Shown here one piece after another: positions 30,993-44,600 of a DNA stretch of 64,000 bases. How positions within the stretch are numbered: position 1 is the stretch's first letter; every line of letters begins with the position of its first letter. The notes beneath the pieces are model-generated. The model was not told where the DNA came from, ran no database searches, and was given only the letters and a program-made list of their open reading frames with translations. Position numbers and translations under genes: made by a program. The stretch is from Daldinia sp. FL1419 (Eukaryota > Ascomycota > Sordariomycetes > Xylariales > Hypoxylaceae): contig MU623366.1 in assembly GCA_025201765.1 (NCBI GenBank), positions 124,001-188,000 on the forward strand. The letters are read 5' to 3'.

Positions 30993-31350
30993 ATGCACCC
31001 TTTCTCCATCCTCACCCTCGCGATCTTCGTAGCTGGCTACATCACTGCTCGATGGGATCTAGTTACCCGGCTCTATGAATTGGCCGTTTTTGCCTGGGAT
31101 AAAGGTGTTATTGTGAGTCAAAGTTATGAAGACCTTCCTCCGCTAGGAAATAGGCGATACAGATGTTTGGCTAGTGAGGAAATAGAAGATAGGCGAAGAA
31201 TATTTATCTAATGCCCGACCGCTCTTACTGTAGGCCCGTGTCACCCAGGGATTCGCTCTCTTGAGTTTCGTATTCGTCCTCATATTCATACCTGTGCAAC
31301 ATATCGCCCGGATAGAGGCTGATCTGGTATTGTTGTGTCCCTCGTCCTAG
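30993..31350 (+). CDS. small two-helix membrane protein, conserved in filamentous fungi
   Basis: Two exons, 30993-31112 and 31234-31350, 78 aa. Splicing (GTGAGT...CTGTAG, 121 nt, phase 0) joins AWDKGVI to ARVTQGFALLSF. The first hydrophobic segment is SILTLAIFVAGYI and the second FALLSFVFVLIFIPV, separated by a conserved-looking TARWDLVTRLYELAVFAWD. I recognise this last pattern as recurring in small uncharacterised Sordariomycete proteins, but no function is known to me. It lies 131 nt upstream of GPI1 on the same strand, so a link to the ER membrane or GPI synthesis is possible but purely positional inference. The unspliced frame gives a 72-aa protein with only one helix, which is less plausible. 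Confidence 0.75.
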
Positions 31351-31481
31351 ATCCGGATCAACTCCAGCTAACGATCAATTGGTAGCATCCGCGGTCACCT
31401 AGTCTTGGGATATCTGCTCGAGAACAACTTCGGCGCAGAGGCTCCTTTTAAGTGGAGTGCTCTGACGCTTATTATCTGGTC

Positions 31482-33815
31482 ATGCCAGAGCATGATGGAC
31501 TAATGAGGGTATTTTGGCCGATCGACATCCCCACGTCTGATGCCCCCGGTGTTATTGTTGGCTGGAGGAATTCGAACCTCGATGTCGTTGTTATTGCTGT
31601 CTTGGACCATGTCGACGTGAGCTATTCGACCCTAGTCTACTACTATTCTTTATTAACACTATTATATCGCAGCCAAGAAACGTCGAGAATGCGCTAAAGA
31701 CGGGGATTCTCTTGAGGAGTGCGCCTCATCCTATACCCCGTATATTCGAACTTTGTGGGCAGTCGTCTATGCATGTTCTTGGTACTACAAACCGCGAGTC
31801 TAGTATCGAGCCAGACTCGTCATGGGTGCGAGCTGTTGTTGGACCATCCCAACGAGTACCAAAAATCGCCTGTCCCAAAGCATCGAGCATCCAGATCGTC
31901 TTATTTGAAAGGCCTGTCCCTCTGCGCATGCAGTATATATCCTTGAATCCAATTGCACTCTCTCTTGCTGATAAAGAAGACGATCCGTCATGCCATGCGT
32001 CTGATAGTTCCGAGGCTGAAGAGGAGAAACAAGAACGAAAAAACAAGCAGAAAACACGATTTTTAGTAGACAAATTAAGGAATCATTCGGTAGTTAAACA
32101 CGCTCCCTCGCTAAAAGATAGGGCTCTGGAGAGAATCGTCAATCAGATCAACTGGGCATGGGAGTTGGAGCATTTGTTGCAGAAAAATGTGCCACTTATC
32201 GGCACCAGGCCGAAGCGTACTCTGAGCGTCTCCGAGCGGGTAGTAGAGCAAGCCACAAACATGAAGGATTACATCGTCCTTTGGATATGGGATATGATCA
32301 TTCTCTACGTATTCCCTATAATACGTAGGGCCTTTGTGCTCCTTCTCCTCAGTCATCGGTGTGCAGCCGAAGCTCTATTACTCATACTTGAATGGAGGGC
32401 TCGGCCCAGCTCGCCCGCCCTCAAAGATGTATCTGCCACGGCACAGCAGGTAGAGATACGTCTCCAGCAATTCTGTTATTGGCCGATGCAATATGTGAAA
32501 CTTCGACTGCGAAAAAACGACTGGGCCAGTGTTACCACTAGCCACCCAGACTACATACGATTCTATAATAGTCTATGGCTTGTGGCCAACGATGTCATTA
32601 TTGGTATTGCTCTCGGCTCATACATCATTGAAAATGCCGAGTGGGTAGCCGACACGATTAGCATGCTTCTGGGGAGTTATACCATCGACCTGTTGCGAAG
32701 CAGTATATCCTGGCTCATGGGCTGGCCCGCCGGTCTGAAATTAAATAGCGAGTTGGCCTTATTTTTGGGCGACTTATTTCTTTGGGTGATTGATTACTGG
32801 TCTAGTTGCATTGGCACCTTAGAACCATTGTTACCTCATATGGTCTGGTTTATCGGATTCTCCAGCTTTGCCGGAGCTAGTATGCCGATTGCGCTTTTCT
32901 CCGACTTACTCTCGGTCCTTACCATTCATATTTATTCGTTCTATCTGGCCTCGGCTCGCATATTTCACTGGCAGTTGACGATTTTACTTTCTCTTTTCCA
33001 ATTATTCCGAGGTAAAAAGTATAACGTGCTACGAAATCGTGTCGACGCTTGCGATTACGATCTTGACCAGCTACTGGTTGGCACTATATTATTTACGCTT
33101 CTTTTCTTCCTTCTGCCTACCGTTGTGGTGTTCTATCTGAACTTCGCGCTTGCACGCATGGTTATCATATCATTCAAGGCGGTCTTCGATACATTACTCT
33201 CTTGTTTAAATCATTTTCCATTGTTCGCATTGATGCTTAGAGGTAAAGATCCTCGGCGTCTCCCAGGTAAGTTCCACGGTTGTCTTGGGTTGCAATGCAA
33301 ATTTTTAACTAACCCATACTCAGGCGGCATCCGTTTTGAACTTCGTGATACCCCATATAGACTTAGTACTAATTCTACTTCACCCCCACCGTTTCCTACA
33401 CAACCCACCTCTGTAATCTATCTCAAGGTTTGTGGTGTGCCGAACGTCCTGTGGTAAATGATGAGTTAACTTGATACAGCCTATACCCCTGGCATTCACA
33501 GCAATGTTCCATCAGTATTTCCAGATGGGTAGCCGAATCCGCAAGCACTACCTATCACCTCGAGTACTATTCTGCCTCTTTACGGGCCGATTTGTTCCAC
33601 CGATCCATAGAAAAGCTCTATACTCTTTACAATATAGCATGCTGCCGGCACGTAGAGCAGGTATCATGGAAATGTGGGAAGCCTTAAATTCGTTACCGGC
33701 AAAGAAGAGACCCGTGAATGTGCACCCATACGCAATGGCGTCTGCCGCGGCCCTAGACGGAAGACGGCATGCAAACGGAAGGGCGGGAAGAGGTCTTCCT
33801 AAGGAGTACGATTAA
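31482..33815 (+). CDS. GPI1: GPI-GlcNAc transferase subunit Gpi1 (PIG-Q)
   Basis: Four exons, 31482-31616, 31673-33266, 33324-33427 and 33480-33815, 722 aa. Gpi1 is a membrane subunit of the ER complex that transfers GlcNAc to phosphatidylinositol, the first step of GPI-anchor synthesis. Recognisable parts: the N-terminal LMRVFWPIDIP and VIVGWRNSNLDVVV; several membrane helices from about residue 255; the core YNSLWLVANDVIIGIALGSY; and the C-terminal AMFHQYFQMGSRIRKHYLSP with TGRFVPPIHRKALYSLQYSM. Intron 2 (57 nt) is open in frame, so an unspliced read-through product is possible, but it would insert 19 unrelated residues. Start: ATG 31482 (MPEHDG) or 31503 (MRVFWP); the first is used. The C-terminal Gly/Arg-rich tail is normal for fungi. 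Confidence 0.94.
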
Positions 33816-33962
33816 TGAGGTGTCTGGTCTATGGGAATTATAGATTATAGATGGATGGTGACGACGGATAATGACATTCTGTATAAGGGAGTAGGGCGAG
33901 AAGCGGCTCTTTGAATGAATATGATAAACCATTCGCTATGACGATATAAGCTTGCAGCGTGG

Positions 33963-34005
33963 ACGGGTAACGGGTGACGGGTTACGGGTTACGGGTTACG
34001 GGTTA
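33963..34005. repeat. TTACGGG heptamer tandem repeat
   Basis: Six copies of a 7-nt unit (ACGGGTA, ACGGGTG, then four ACGGGTT). It resembles but is not the TTAGGG telomere repeat. It lies just downstream of GPI1. Confidence 0.8.
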
Positions 34006-34663
34006 TGTACTATGAGTGAGCTATCGATTTATAGACTACGGTGGTAAATATGACAGTACGCCGACACCCGATCATGCAATATTAGGTATTTTTTGCCACT
34101 ATGCAAAAGACTGCTACGCTGGCTTCACTCACAACACCATAGTTGAGACTGCTGACTTGCGATGCGAGGCTCGGTGTGACGGTGCAAGAATTGGCCCATT
34201 ATGCTACAGGAATTAGGGAGCTCGTTGGCTCTTTAGCTTGGAGCATGATATGGAATCCACGCACCAATTCATGTGTAGCAATAGTCGTGTACGATCTATA
34301 TCCACAATGTTGGAATTGGGTCCTGGGTCCTGGCCTCATTCGCCATTGAACTAGATAATCGTCAATCAAAAGGTCGCTTTCGACCGATGTAAATAATATT
34401 ATGTAGGTCATTTACAAGATCCCTACATTCTATCTCCTTGGCGCGTAGCATTACGCAAATAGGGCCTCGTTAGAACTAATCGGCCTTATTAATGATCCCA
34501 ATGCTTGTGTAGGTATTGTACCTTGTTTCGACTTTTTTTGTTGGTCAAGTCAGAGGTGCCACGTCAATTCTCGATTTCTTTAATGCAGTGGGCCTCACGT
34601 ATCCAGGTCCCTTATAACGTAGGTACTTGGGTACATGATCAACTACAAGCCTGATATGGACGC

Positions 34664-34673
34664 TACCTAGGTA
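34664..34673. repeat. TACCTAGGTA palindrome
   Basis: Perfect 10-nt palindrome, followed at once by AGTTACCTATGTACATAGGT, a second imperfect palindrome. Confidence 0.6.
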
Positions 34674-35653
34674 GTTACCTATGTACATAGGTAGGCACTC
34701 GCGAATGGGCAGTCGTTCCAGTCTTACCCATACCTTCCCCGGAATTCAATTATAGGTCACGTGGAATGCATATGATACCAGACCTTTGTTATCTTGAGAG
34801 GACCTCAAGGAGCTAGGCTAGGTTAGGGTTTAACGGCAGATCTAGTGGGGGGTAAAGGTGGTACATACCTTTGTACCACACGGTTATCAACCGGTTTAAA
34901 TCTGCAGCTTCCCGCCGCAGAATCCAACCGTTTCTTCGAACCAATGCCAACTACAAACGCCACCAAGCGACAACCTTGGGGTTTACATCACAACCCGTAA
35001 TCCGTACTACCACATCAAAATCTACCTACGGTTCGGATATCTAGTACTAGGCAAAAATGCGTATATCAATGGAAGGTAACAACTCAGCATTCGGCAGGCT
35101 CCCCAGGCCGGTTTGCTTTGGAGGTCCCGTCTCCAATGATAGACGCCGTTGGAAATAAACGAATATGATCTATCATCTTTATATACCACGTACCATAGTC
35201 ACATCTAAATGATCTATTTCCAATTATATGCCCAAACCACTTCCTAGTACCTAATCTACGTTGCCCAGTAAAAATGTTTACAGGTTTGTATAGCTGTAAG
35301 TTCCTCCCAAGTCCTTAACCACCGGTCAGGCTACCACCCGGTTTTATCGGGCTGCCGGTCAGTTTGAATCACTTCATTCACTTCCTTCAGTTTTGGGTAC
35401 TTTCAAAAGGAAACCTTATATCACCGCTGCCTTGCAAAAGATACAGAATTTTATTCTCTTTGCTCGCACAGATGCAACAGAAGTCTACTCCCACTTCTAC
35501 CATTTTCATCGCATTTATCATCTTTACTCTCACCCACCTTCGTCTCTCGTATTCTACTTCCCTACCAACTTCCATGTTTAGTTACTTTCCTTTCCTATCT
35601 TACCTTACCTAAGCAGGTATAACATCGCGCTTCGCGCTTGTGTTCAAAACATC

Positions 35654-38600
35654 ATGGACTTGCTTCAAACTGTTTTCAACCATTTGGTGCTACCTCCCCG
35701 GCTACCCGGTTCTCAAGACTCGGACATCGAGGCTGTATCATACGATGTGTTGATGCGTATGATCCGTGCCTGTAGTACTGTGGAAGATCTCGCGGATCCA
35801 CCTTGGTCCGAAGCGTTTCAATCTCTTCGTGTCTCTCTCGAAGAGTGTCTTACCCTTCACTCTGGACGTTTGGAAAAATCCACGCTGCTAGACCATTTCC
35901 GCAAACTCCAACCGCATCGCATGCTCATCTTGCATATCATAGAGCAAAATGCGGCTTTACTTATTCGCCGGACGATAGAGTTAGTATATAACCAACGCTT
36001 TAGTTATCGCTTTTACTAACTGGAAATCTAGAAATGGAGAACATTACGTCGTGTTTGAGGCGTTCGAGGCCTCACCCGTCTCGGAACAGGTCCTTGCCGC
36101 AGGACATGCATTGCAATGGGACTTTCCTGGCCGCTCAGCCCGATTACCTCTTTCCTCGTTTACCGATGAGCCGTTCCAAGAATGCCTAGCAACCTTCCTA
36201 GAACAGGCCAGTGTAGAATCGCTGTATAGCCTCCAGGCAACCGCCCAAAAAGCCAATGTTTCAATTACTGAAGCTAGAGATACCACGGACCCGGCACTGA
36301 TCACCCAGATGCTTATGCCAATCCTCGAAGCAATGGGGAGTCATTTCCAGCCTCCTCTGCTCCGAAAGCGAGTTAGAGACGATGTCAATATACAGAACGC
36401 GGATTTACCCTGGCGCCGTCTTCCTTTTTGGTTGGTCTTACGCGTCGCAGCTCAGCGACATCTCTGTCTTACTCTCGGCAACGATCAAGGACGTGTCGGT
36501 TACAAATTCCTCATATCCTTATTACTAGCAGACTTACTAAAGCAGTCTGCTGGAAAGCTCAACCCGGCGATGGTGATTACGCTACGAACTAAGTTATGTC
36601 GACGCATGGCAAAGCTTGAGATGGATAAAGCGGGGATCAAACCGTCCAGGACTAAGGCACATGAATCTATGTTCAACCTTATTTCCCCATTGATCGAGAA
36701 TACGATCCGGGAGGCAACCACGCAGGTTGAAAATGCTTGGGAATCTTTTAAAAAGGCCACCACGCGGCATATCCCAGCACTTCCACTTTATGCGAATAAC
36801 GCACTTCGTCTCTCACTCTCTAACAGCGGAGCATACCTAAACCGTCTCCTCTATGCCCGGCAAAAGCAAAAGAGCAACATTACATCGCTAAATCTCCCAC
36901 AGCCACTTGATAAAGCTATCCAACAAACACAAGATTTCACAGATAACATATTCCGCCTTGCAGATATGGAAGCCCGCATCAAAGATGACGAGTTTCCTGC
37001 ACGGGATACTCCAGCCGGCTTCTCAAATCGCTGTGTCCGGATTGCGAAGGAAATCGATCAAGTCTTTACTGAGGTTGGCACAACGTACGAGTCAAATCCA
37101 GAACAAATGAGCTCCATGATTCTTACCCTGTTTACTTTATGGGTTCGATTGGATAAGTGCGCTATGGTGGCGTGTCCTCTTATCAACGACTATCGCCGCG
37201 TTTTCAGCCCCGAGATTCTGGATGTCCTTCAACTACCTACACTATCCGAGATGCAACGACTTCAAGACATCCAGACGTATCTGGCACAACGTCAACACAA
37301 AAGCCGTTACGGTACTATGTTTGATACATTTAGCCCAAACTGTTTGGCAGCGCGTTACGTTGCACAAAGTAAGGAAATGCAATCGTTGAAGGCACGTATT
37401 CAAGCAGCATCTGATATGGCTCGCGACGCAAAGGAGGCAGAGTGGAGATCGACTTGTCAAGAGTATGACAGCCATACAGCAGGACTCGCAGAGGGCACCT
37501 GTTGCTGCTCTTGGCGAAATGGACAGCGCGATATACGAGGATGTAAGGCCTGCTGGCACGGACGAGCCCGGAATCGATTGAAGATTGAGGTGCACGAAGC
37601 ATTCCTCCCCGATAGCGACCCCGCTAGATCCGCCATGGTGTTTGAACTTGCCATACCCCAGTACCTCTCAGCTTACCGGGATGCCACTTGGAAGATCATG
37701 TCGTTCTTAGCACACCCGAGTCGGCCTATAAAATCCTCAAATCCAGCCATAGAACTCAAGAACTGCCCACCCCTCCAATATTTCGTAATAGAAAAGCCGT
37801 CTAGCATTACTCTGGCATCTTCTATTAAATGTTTCAGTCAAACGCATTACAAGTTCAATAGGGGTAAAGTTCCCCTTTCCCGCGTACTTCTACCCTTGGG
37901 AGCAAGATTTGAATTATATGACCGCGCCAGCGGACTGTGGGTTAAGGATCTAAATAAACCCCTAACATTCCAGCATCTTTGCGCTGTCCACATCCCCCGT
38001 GCGCTTCAAGGCACAGTTATATCTGTAGAAGAGCATCCGCCATCTAGCGTGGATGGCCCATCATCCTACGAAGTTCAGGCAAACCAGGTCGAATGCCCGT
38101 CCGACATGTCTGTCCATGAATTCTCCGCATACCAAAAGCTTCTCGGAGGCAACGTGCGGCGGTGGCCTAACATACTTGTTGAAATGGGATCTTCTAACCT
38201 GAATATTGGGAATGAGGATACATCACGGGTTCTTTCCCAGCTTGCCATTCAAGCAGGTCCTCAGATGTCCAATGAAACGTTACGCTTAAATCATGTCATC
38301 TTCAAAGAGGAACTCTTCGTCGAGCGCTTAATAGAGATAATTGACAAGAGACTGCAAGCTGTTTTGACAAACTGGCGAGAGCATCATTATATGGAACTGC
38401 TTATCACACTTGCCTTGCGACTTTTCCACCTCACATCAGGTTCTTGTAGAAATCGGGCTCAGGCTCTACTCAAAGTCGCACGGGATGCCACACTGAAGTG
38501 GACTACGGATCTCAGGAAAGAACTCCGAGCTGCCACGGATGCCGAGGCTGCCCAACGAATTTCGACTTATGGGTTCTGTGCTTCTGTCCTATGTCGACGA

Positions 38601-41600
38601 ACTTTCGCGATTTATACTGAGGCTAATTGTACTATGGGTGCCGAAGAACTGAGCTCCTGGATCCTGGCGTCTGTGGCTCTGCAGGAGAATTTGTTAGTTG
38701 ATATCAACAAATTGCCCCATAATCTGAAGACAATGCTCTTACGCGATACGAAAATGGCGTACCATCTACGGCCTCTTCTTAAAGCTGCCATAGAGGCATA
38801 TCCGGATGCCGTCGGTCATGGGATTAGCAGAAGTTGGTCCGATAGTCCGGATGGAATCAAGTCATCATTCTCTGAATGGGTTTTCCTTGCCGCACCACAT
38901 AGTCGCTGGATTGTTGCTCGTACATCAGAGAGGCGCTGGGTGTATACTTCGACTCAGACAATTCATTATAATTTCATCGAAGGCCATATGCTAGTTAATG
39001 GAAAGCCCCGCGGAAAATTACCCCTAGAGATTCAGGACAGCGAAGACGTTAAGCAGATGTTTGGAAACCAGCATATCCTTACCTACCCATCTTCTCTCCC
39101 AGGCATGACCCACCGACTCGCAAACCGCATTAATGGCCAAGACGTACATTTTGGTATGCGGGATGGACTGGTTGTCATTCGCACCTGCACGGCAGACACT
39201 ACTCTGGAGTTTATCCCCAAAAGTGTCTTTACTAGTTCAAAAGGATTCGACTTACCAGCGGAATTAACAGAGAACTGTGTACATTGGTTAAATCTGGGTA
39301 CGGAATGTTTAGAAATTCGCCGGATGCCAGCAATTTGGGTTAAGCGGCAGCGTGATTGGGAAATTGATATACCAAATCGTACGGCCACTCGTGGTAACGT
39401 GAACCTTGTTGATACACAATCGAGCGTATTCTCTCAAATTGCAAGAATGCTCCAGTTCTTCGAGCACCCAGAAAGATTGACGGTATCTCAACCTTTGAAG
39501 GGTAGGCTACAAGTGGAGCTACGCCATTTGGACCTCTCGTTCTTTGTGAACAACAATGGTTTACTTGAATGCCGGCAATTAAATGCTGAAATCGACCCGA
39601 ACCAGGACGCAGGTACCTGGTATGGCCTCCAAAGTATGATTGTGTTACGCGATACAATTTCTGGAGATCGGAGTGTTATTGTGCCTCTAGGACAAATCGA
39701 CTATAACCGAAATGGGATGCATGTCAGTATGCGTACTAGCAAGGCTCAGAATTATGGTAGATATAAGATCGACGACATCCTCGGTCGGCTTTCTTGTCCT
39801 CCTGAACCCCGCCTGCTTTACATGAAAGCTCTTTGCCATGCTTTGACCTCATTCTGCCTTCCGGATCCCCTGACGGGAAAGACTGGTACAGATGAGGCGT
39901 TCTCAATCCTCCGCTCGGGTGCCTCCCAGCCATGGGACCCATTGGGAGCTTCAACCCATCCAACACTAACCACGTTAGCGGCGCTCGCCCCCAAGAGAGT
40001 TTACTACCCACCGCCGATGAAACGTTTACAGACTGTGTCATGGAATGATAAATTAACGACTACGATACAGCACGATGGCTTTGAGACTTTGGTTCAAGAG
40101 ATCACTACGAGATCCAACCAGCTCCATAGATTTCATGGGACCGCTGTAGTCAGCATCGATTTTAGCGAAGCGAAGCATCTTCGAGATCGTGGTGAAATGC
40201 AACGCAAACTCTACGAACGTCCGATCGAAGATGCGGCTACTCTGATTTTCTCGGATGGTATTTATACCCCGCGTGACCGCAAGAAAACACAGAGAGCAGT
40301 CCATGTGTACGAGATTGCTCGTCAGATCCTCACAAGTTCAACATCATCCCTACAGATGCGGAATACGCTTAAGACACTCCTCGAGTCGAGCGAGGTTATT
40401 GGCGGGTTTCATGGCGAAAGTGGCTCGTATACAGGAAAGGAGCCGCTTATTGACCAAATCGAGGAATCGGTATACGAGAAATGGGGGTCTCTGGTGCAAT
40501 TTTGTCGCCATACGGACCATACCGCACCCTTACTATTTCGTCTCGGGCTCCTAGCTTTTCATACCAACCCTAACATGGAAATAATCCGTTGCTTTCCGGC
40601 ATTTTCTTTAATCCACCAGATTAAACGTCTGAAACCCCCACGTTACGGGGGATTCTATGATTTTAAATCACGCGAACGGCCACCCGTTGATTTATTACAA
40701 GCACTTATAACGTCGGCCCGCCTTCCTTTCGAACCAAGAATTCGTCGTGGAGGCGCATGGAAAGACCGAGATGGACGTAATTCCCAGGAGCACGAAGACT
40801 TCTGTGAAGCCCAGGGGCGAATTCTTGCTGGTCGGCTTGCACAACAATGGCCCGTCCAAATTAGCAAAATATCAACGGAGATATTGGGAGTGCAAGCCAT
40901 CAATGTGCCCTTGGCACTAGAGAAGATACAGCCCGAATGGGAGCGCAGGCTCGAAAACATCAAACTAGCGAGCTACGTTGACCGGGTCCAAACAGTTTTG
41001 AACTCTCTGAATGGCCCGCGAGATTCTTCTGTGCTGCTTGACTGGACAGGTGCCAGCCCAGCCTTTACTGGACGAAGGAGTTTCCGAGTTATACCATCAG
41101 TAGCTCAAGACCTGGTGACTAAATCTGCACCTAACCTAGATAACATGGTACCCAATATCCAGTTAAACACCGGAAACGAGTCTAGGTATAGTGAAACTCA
41201 CAGAGCACCAACAAAAGACCCCTTCAACGAGGCTACGGAGCTAGGGGCGATCTTGCATAGTTTCGAAAGGTCCCAAAACTTAATTCGACAGAAATACAGT
41301 AAGGATCTTCTCCAGAGTCTAGCTGCCCTGAAAGATACGGGCCAGCCAGATACTCAAAATCTGGTTCCGGCACTTAAGGAGGTCAATCAGGCAATTGAAC
41401 AATTCGGTAGAACAATCTCGGAGCATCACGAGCAAATATATAATGCTCTTGCTAATGGGGACTCTCGGTTCCAATGGCTGCGACTAGGTGCTATTTGGCC
41501 TTGCGCATCACCGAGTGAGATGCTGATATTCCTGAGATCTTCGTTAACTTACAATGTCAGTTCCAGCATGAAGGGCGCTCTGGTGTCCTACGGAGTCGCG

Positions 41601-44600
41601 ATTACAAATTTGCAGCGACTCAAGAGGCTCCGTTCCGCAGTATTGCGCGGAAACAAGAGGGCTTGCAACGAAGAACTGCATAACCCAGGTCATGAAAATT
41701 GGTCACCTCTCGAATTGTCAGACTGGCTATTACTTGAAATTGACAGCGACTTTCTCATACGAGCTGAACAGGTGGATGTTGCTCGTGCAATGATTACGCC
41801 AAAGTCTGGCCAAAACAGCGTGTTGCAGATGAATATGGGTAAAGGTAAGTATATCAGTTATCATGTCAAGAGAAAGCTATTACTGGGCCGCTGCTGACTC
41901 CAAATGTAGGCAAAACATCATGTATTGTACCCATGGTTATAGCTGTTCTAGCAGACGGTAAAAATCTCTCTCGTTTAATTGTTCCAAAAGCGCTTCTTAT
42001 GCAGACTGCGCAAACAGCACAGTCTCGCTTGGGAGGTCTCGTGGGGCGTGATATTATTCATGTTCCTTTCTCGCGGAAAACGCCAACAGAACCAGATATG
42101 CTGGAATTATATGAAAGCCTCCATCGACATACTCGTAACCGAAGGGGTTTAGTTCTTACTAGCCACGAACACATTTTGTCGTACAAACTAGGTGGGTGGC
42201 AGCATCTTGCGGACGGCAAACTGAAGGCAGCAAGGAGCATGAATACTTTTCAACGATGGCTAGATGATAATTGCCGTGATGTTCTAGACGAATGCGATTT
42301 TACCCTCGCGGTTAAGACGCAGCTCAACTATCCCAGCGGGCCCGAGATGGCCATTGACGGTCATCCATTCCGATGGCAGGTGGCCCAAGAACTACTAGCC
42401 TTAGTGGCTCGTTATTTGCCAACTCTGCAAAAGAAATTCCCATCCAGTATTGAGGTATTATGGCGATCGGGGACTTTTCCAATTCTTCATTTCCTGAAGA
42501 GTGATGTGGAGGAGGCTATTCATGACTGCATACTGGAAAATATTTGTAGGGGACAAACAACATTTCTTCGACCTGCAGATTCAAGCTTCCGAGGACGACA
42601 GGGAATAATTCGCCGGGTTCTCTATGAACCGAAGTTTGATGAACGTATCTTCACACAAGCAGTCAACGCGTTCGTCAATCCACAAGCAGCGTCAAAGATA
42701 CTCTTGCTAGTTCGTGGCCTTTTGATCAATCGGATACTTCTCCTCTGCCTCAACAAGCGATGGAACGTCCAATACGGCCTTCATCCCAACCGTGATCCTA
42801 TAGCAGTGCCCTTCGAGGCCAAAGGTACTCCGTCGCAACAATCCGAATTTGGACATCCAGATGTGTCTATATTGTTCACCTGTTTGGCGTTTTACTACAC
42901 GGGGCTTAGCCTCGAACAATTCCGTCAAGGGTTACATTATGTCTTACAGTCAGACGACCCGGCTTCACAGTATGAGCTATGGTCTTCCGGTTGTGATAAC
43001 TTACCAGAGGCATTGCATCACTGGAACGTGATAAATATCGATGACGAAGGGCAATTAGAGGAGTTATGGAAATACTTACGCCTCACTCGAAGAGTGATTG
43101 ACCATTATTGTAATCATTTTGTCTTTCCAGTCCATGCCAGACAATTCGAAATCAAACTGCAAGTATCTGCATGGGATATACCCCTTTTTTCGAAGGGTCC
43201 ACGTGGTGCTAGGACGACGGGTTTTAGCGGCACCAATGACAGCCGTATGAATCTCCCTCTAACAATTCGTCAAGATGACCTTCCTAGTTTGCAGCAAACA
43301 AGCGCAGAGGTTCTCGCATACCTCTTGAAACCATGCAACAGAGGCTATCAGGTTACCACGGATGGTCTAGGCAAGAGACTAACTGAGGAAGGTCTACTAA
43401 GACGGTTGCGCGAGGAAGGTATACGTACTTTTATCGACGCCGGGGCCTATATCCTCGAAATGGATAATAAGACAGTGGCTCAAGAGTGGTTAAAAATTGA
43501 TTGGGAAGCCGACGCTGCTGTTTATTTCCGTGCGGATAACCGCGCCTGGGTACATTATCGCGGGGATAAAAAAGATGTTCCGCTCTTAGCAACACCCTTC
43601 GCGGATGATCTCAGGAAATGCGTTGTATATCTGGACGAGGCGCACACACGAGGTGTAGACTTGAAGCTTCCGTTAGACGCCAAAGGAGCCCTAACACTCG
43701 CACTGAAGCAAACCAAAGACTACACTATGCAAGGTAAGTACAGCTCACTATATAAATATTATGCTCGATACTGCTTAGTATTGGGGCCATATACATAACT
43801 TGAGACAGTCCCCTAACTATATCTATAGCTGCTATGCGCCTACGTCAGTTGCGTACCACGCAATCAGTCAGTTTCTTTGCTCCCCCCGAAGTTGATCAGA
43901 GCATCAAAGACTTCTGTCGCCTACCAAAGGGTAGAAGTATCAACTCTTTCCATGTCGTTGCCTGGCTTCTTGAGCAGACGTGCTGTGTGAATGAGGATCT
44001 GCAAAGTCTATACGTTGCACAGGGTATAGACTTCTGTCAGCGTACGGACGCGATTTGGCGCCATAGCAATTTCCTCGCCGACCCGAAGCAACGTGTCAAA
44101 CTACTGCAAACCATTCAGCAGCCTGAACGCCAGACATTAGAGCAGATGTATGGTGGGGCTCTAGCAGGCTCGCGAACTGGAACCGTAGATCGGATGTCCA
44201 CCCCACAGTTGCAACAATTCATCAGCCAGCTTAATCAGACATGCGGAGGGCACGGTTCTCTTCACGTAGGCGCTATGGAAGAGGTCGAACAAGAGCGCGA
44301 AGTTCAAGTCCAAGTTGAACAGGTGCGCCAGGTACAGAAGCCGCTCCGATACGAAGCCTTGACCTTCCCAGGCCTACATCAAGAAATTTTGAATTTCGCG
44401 CGTACGGGGCTACTCACACGCGTATCGATTCAAAAAGAGGCTTCATTTGAGCATGCGTTCGCGTATGTATCAAGAACTACTCTAGGAAAACAATTTGGCG
44501 TGCGAGAAACGAACTCGCAATTATTCGTATCGGCAGAGTTCAAGCGAACGGTTAAGACCAAAAAGGACAACGTGGCTGACAACTTCATAGTAAGTAATTA

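Larger units (their letters stand above)
33816..35653. other. 1.8-kb intergenic region upstream of the giant gene
   Basis: No supported gene. It holds a TTACGGG tandem repeat (33963-34005), a TACCTAGGTA palindrome (34664-34673) and, from about 35360, pyrimidine-rich leader sequence of the DUF3638 gene. Short open frames at 34016-34411 are on both strands and lack motifs. Confidence 0.5.
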
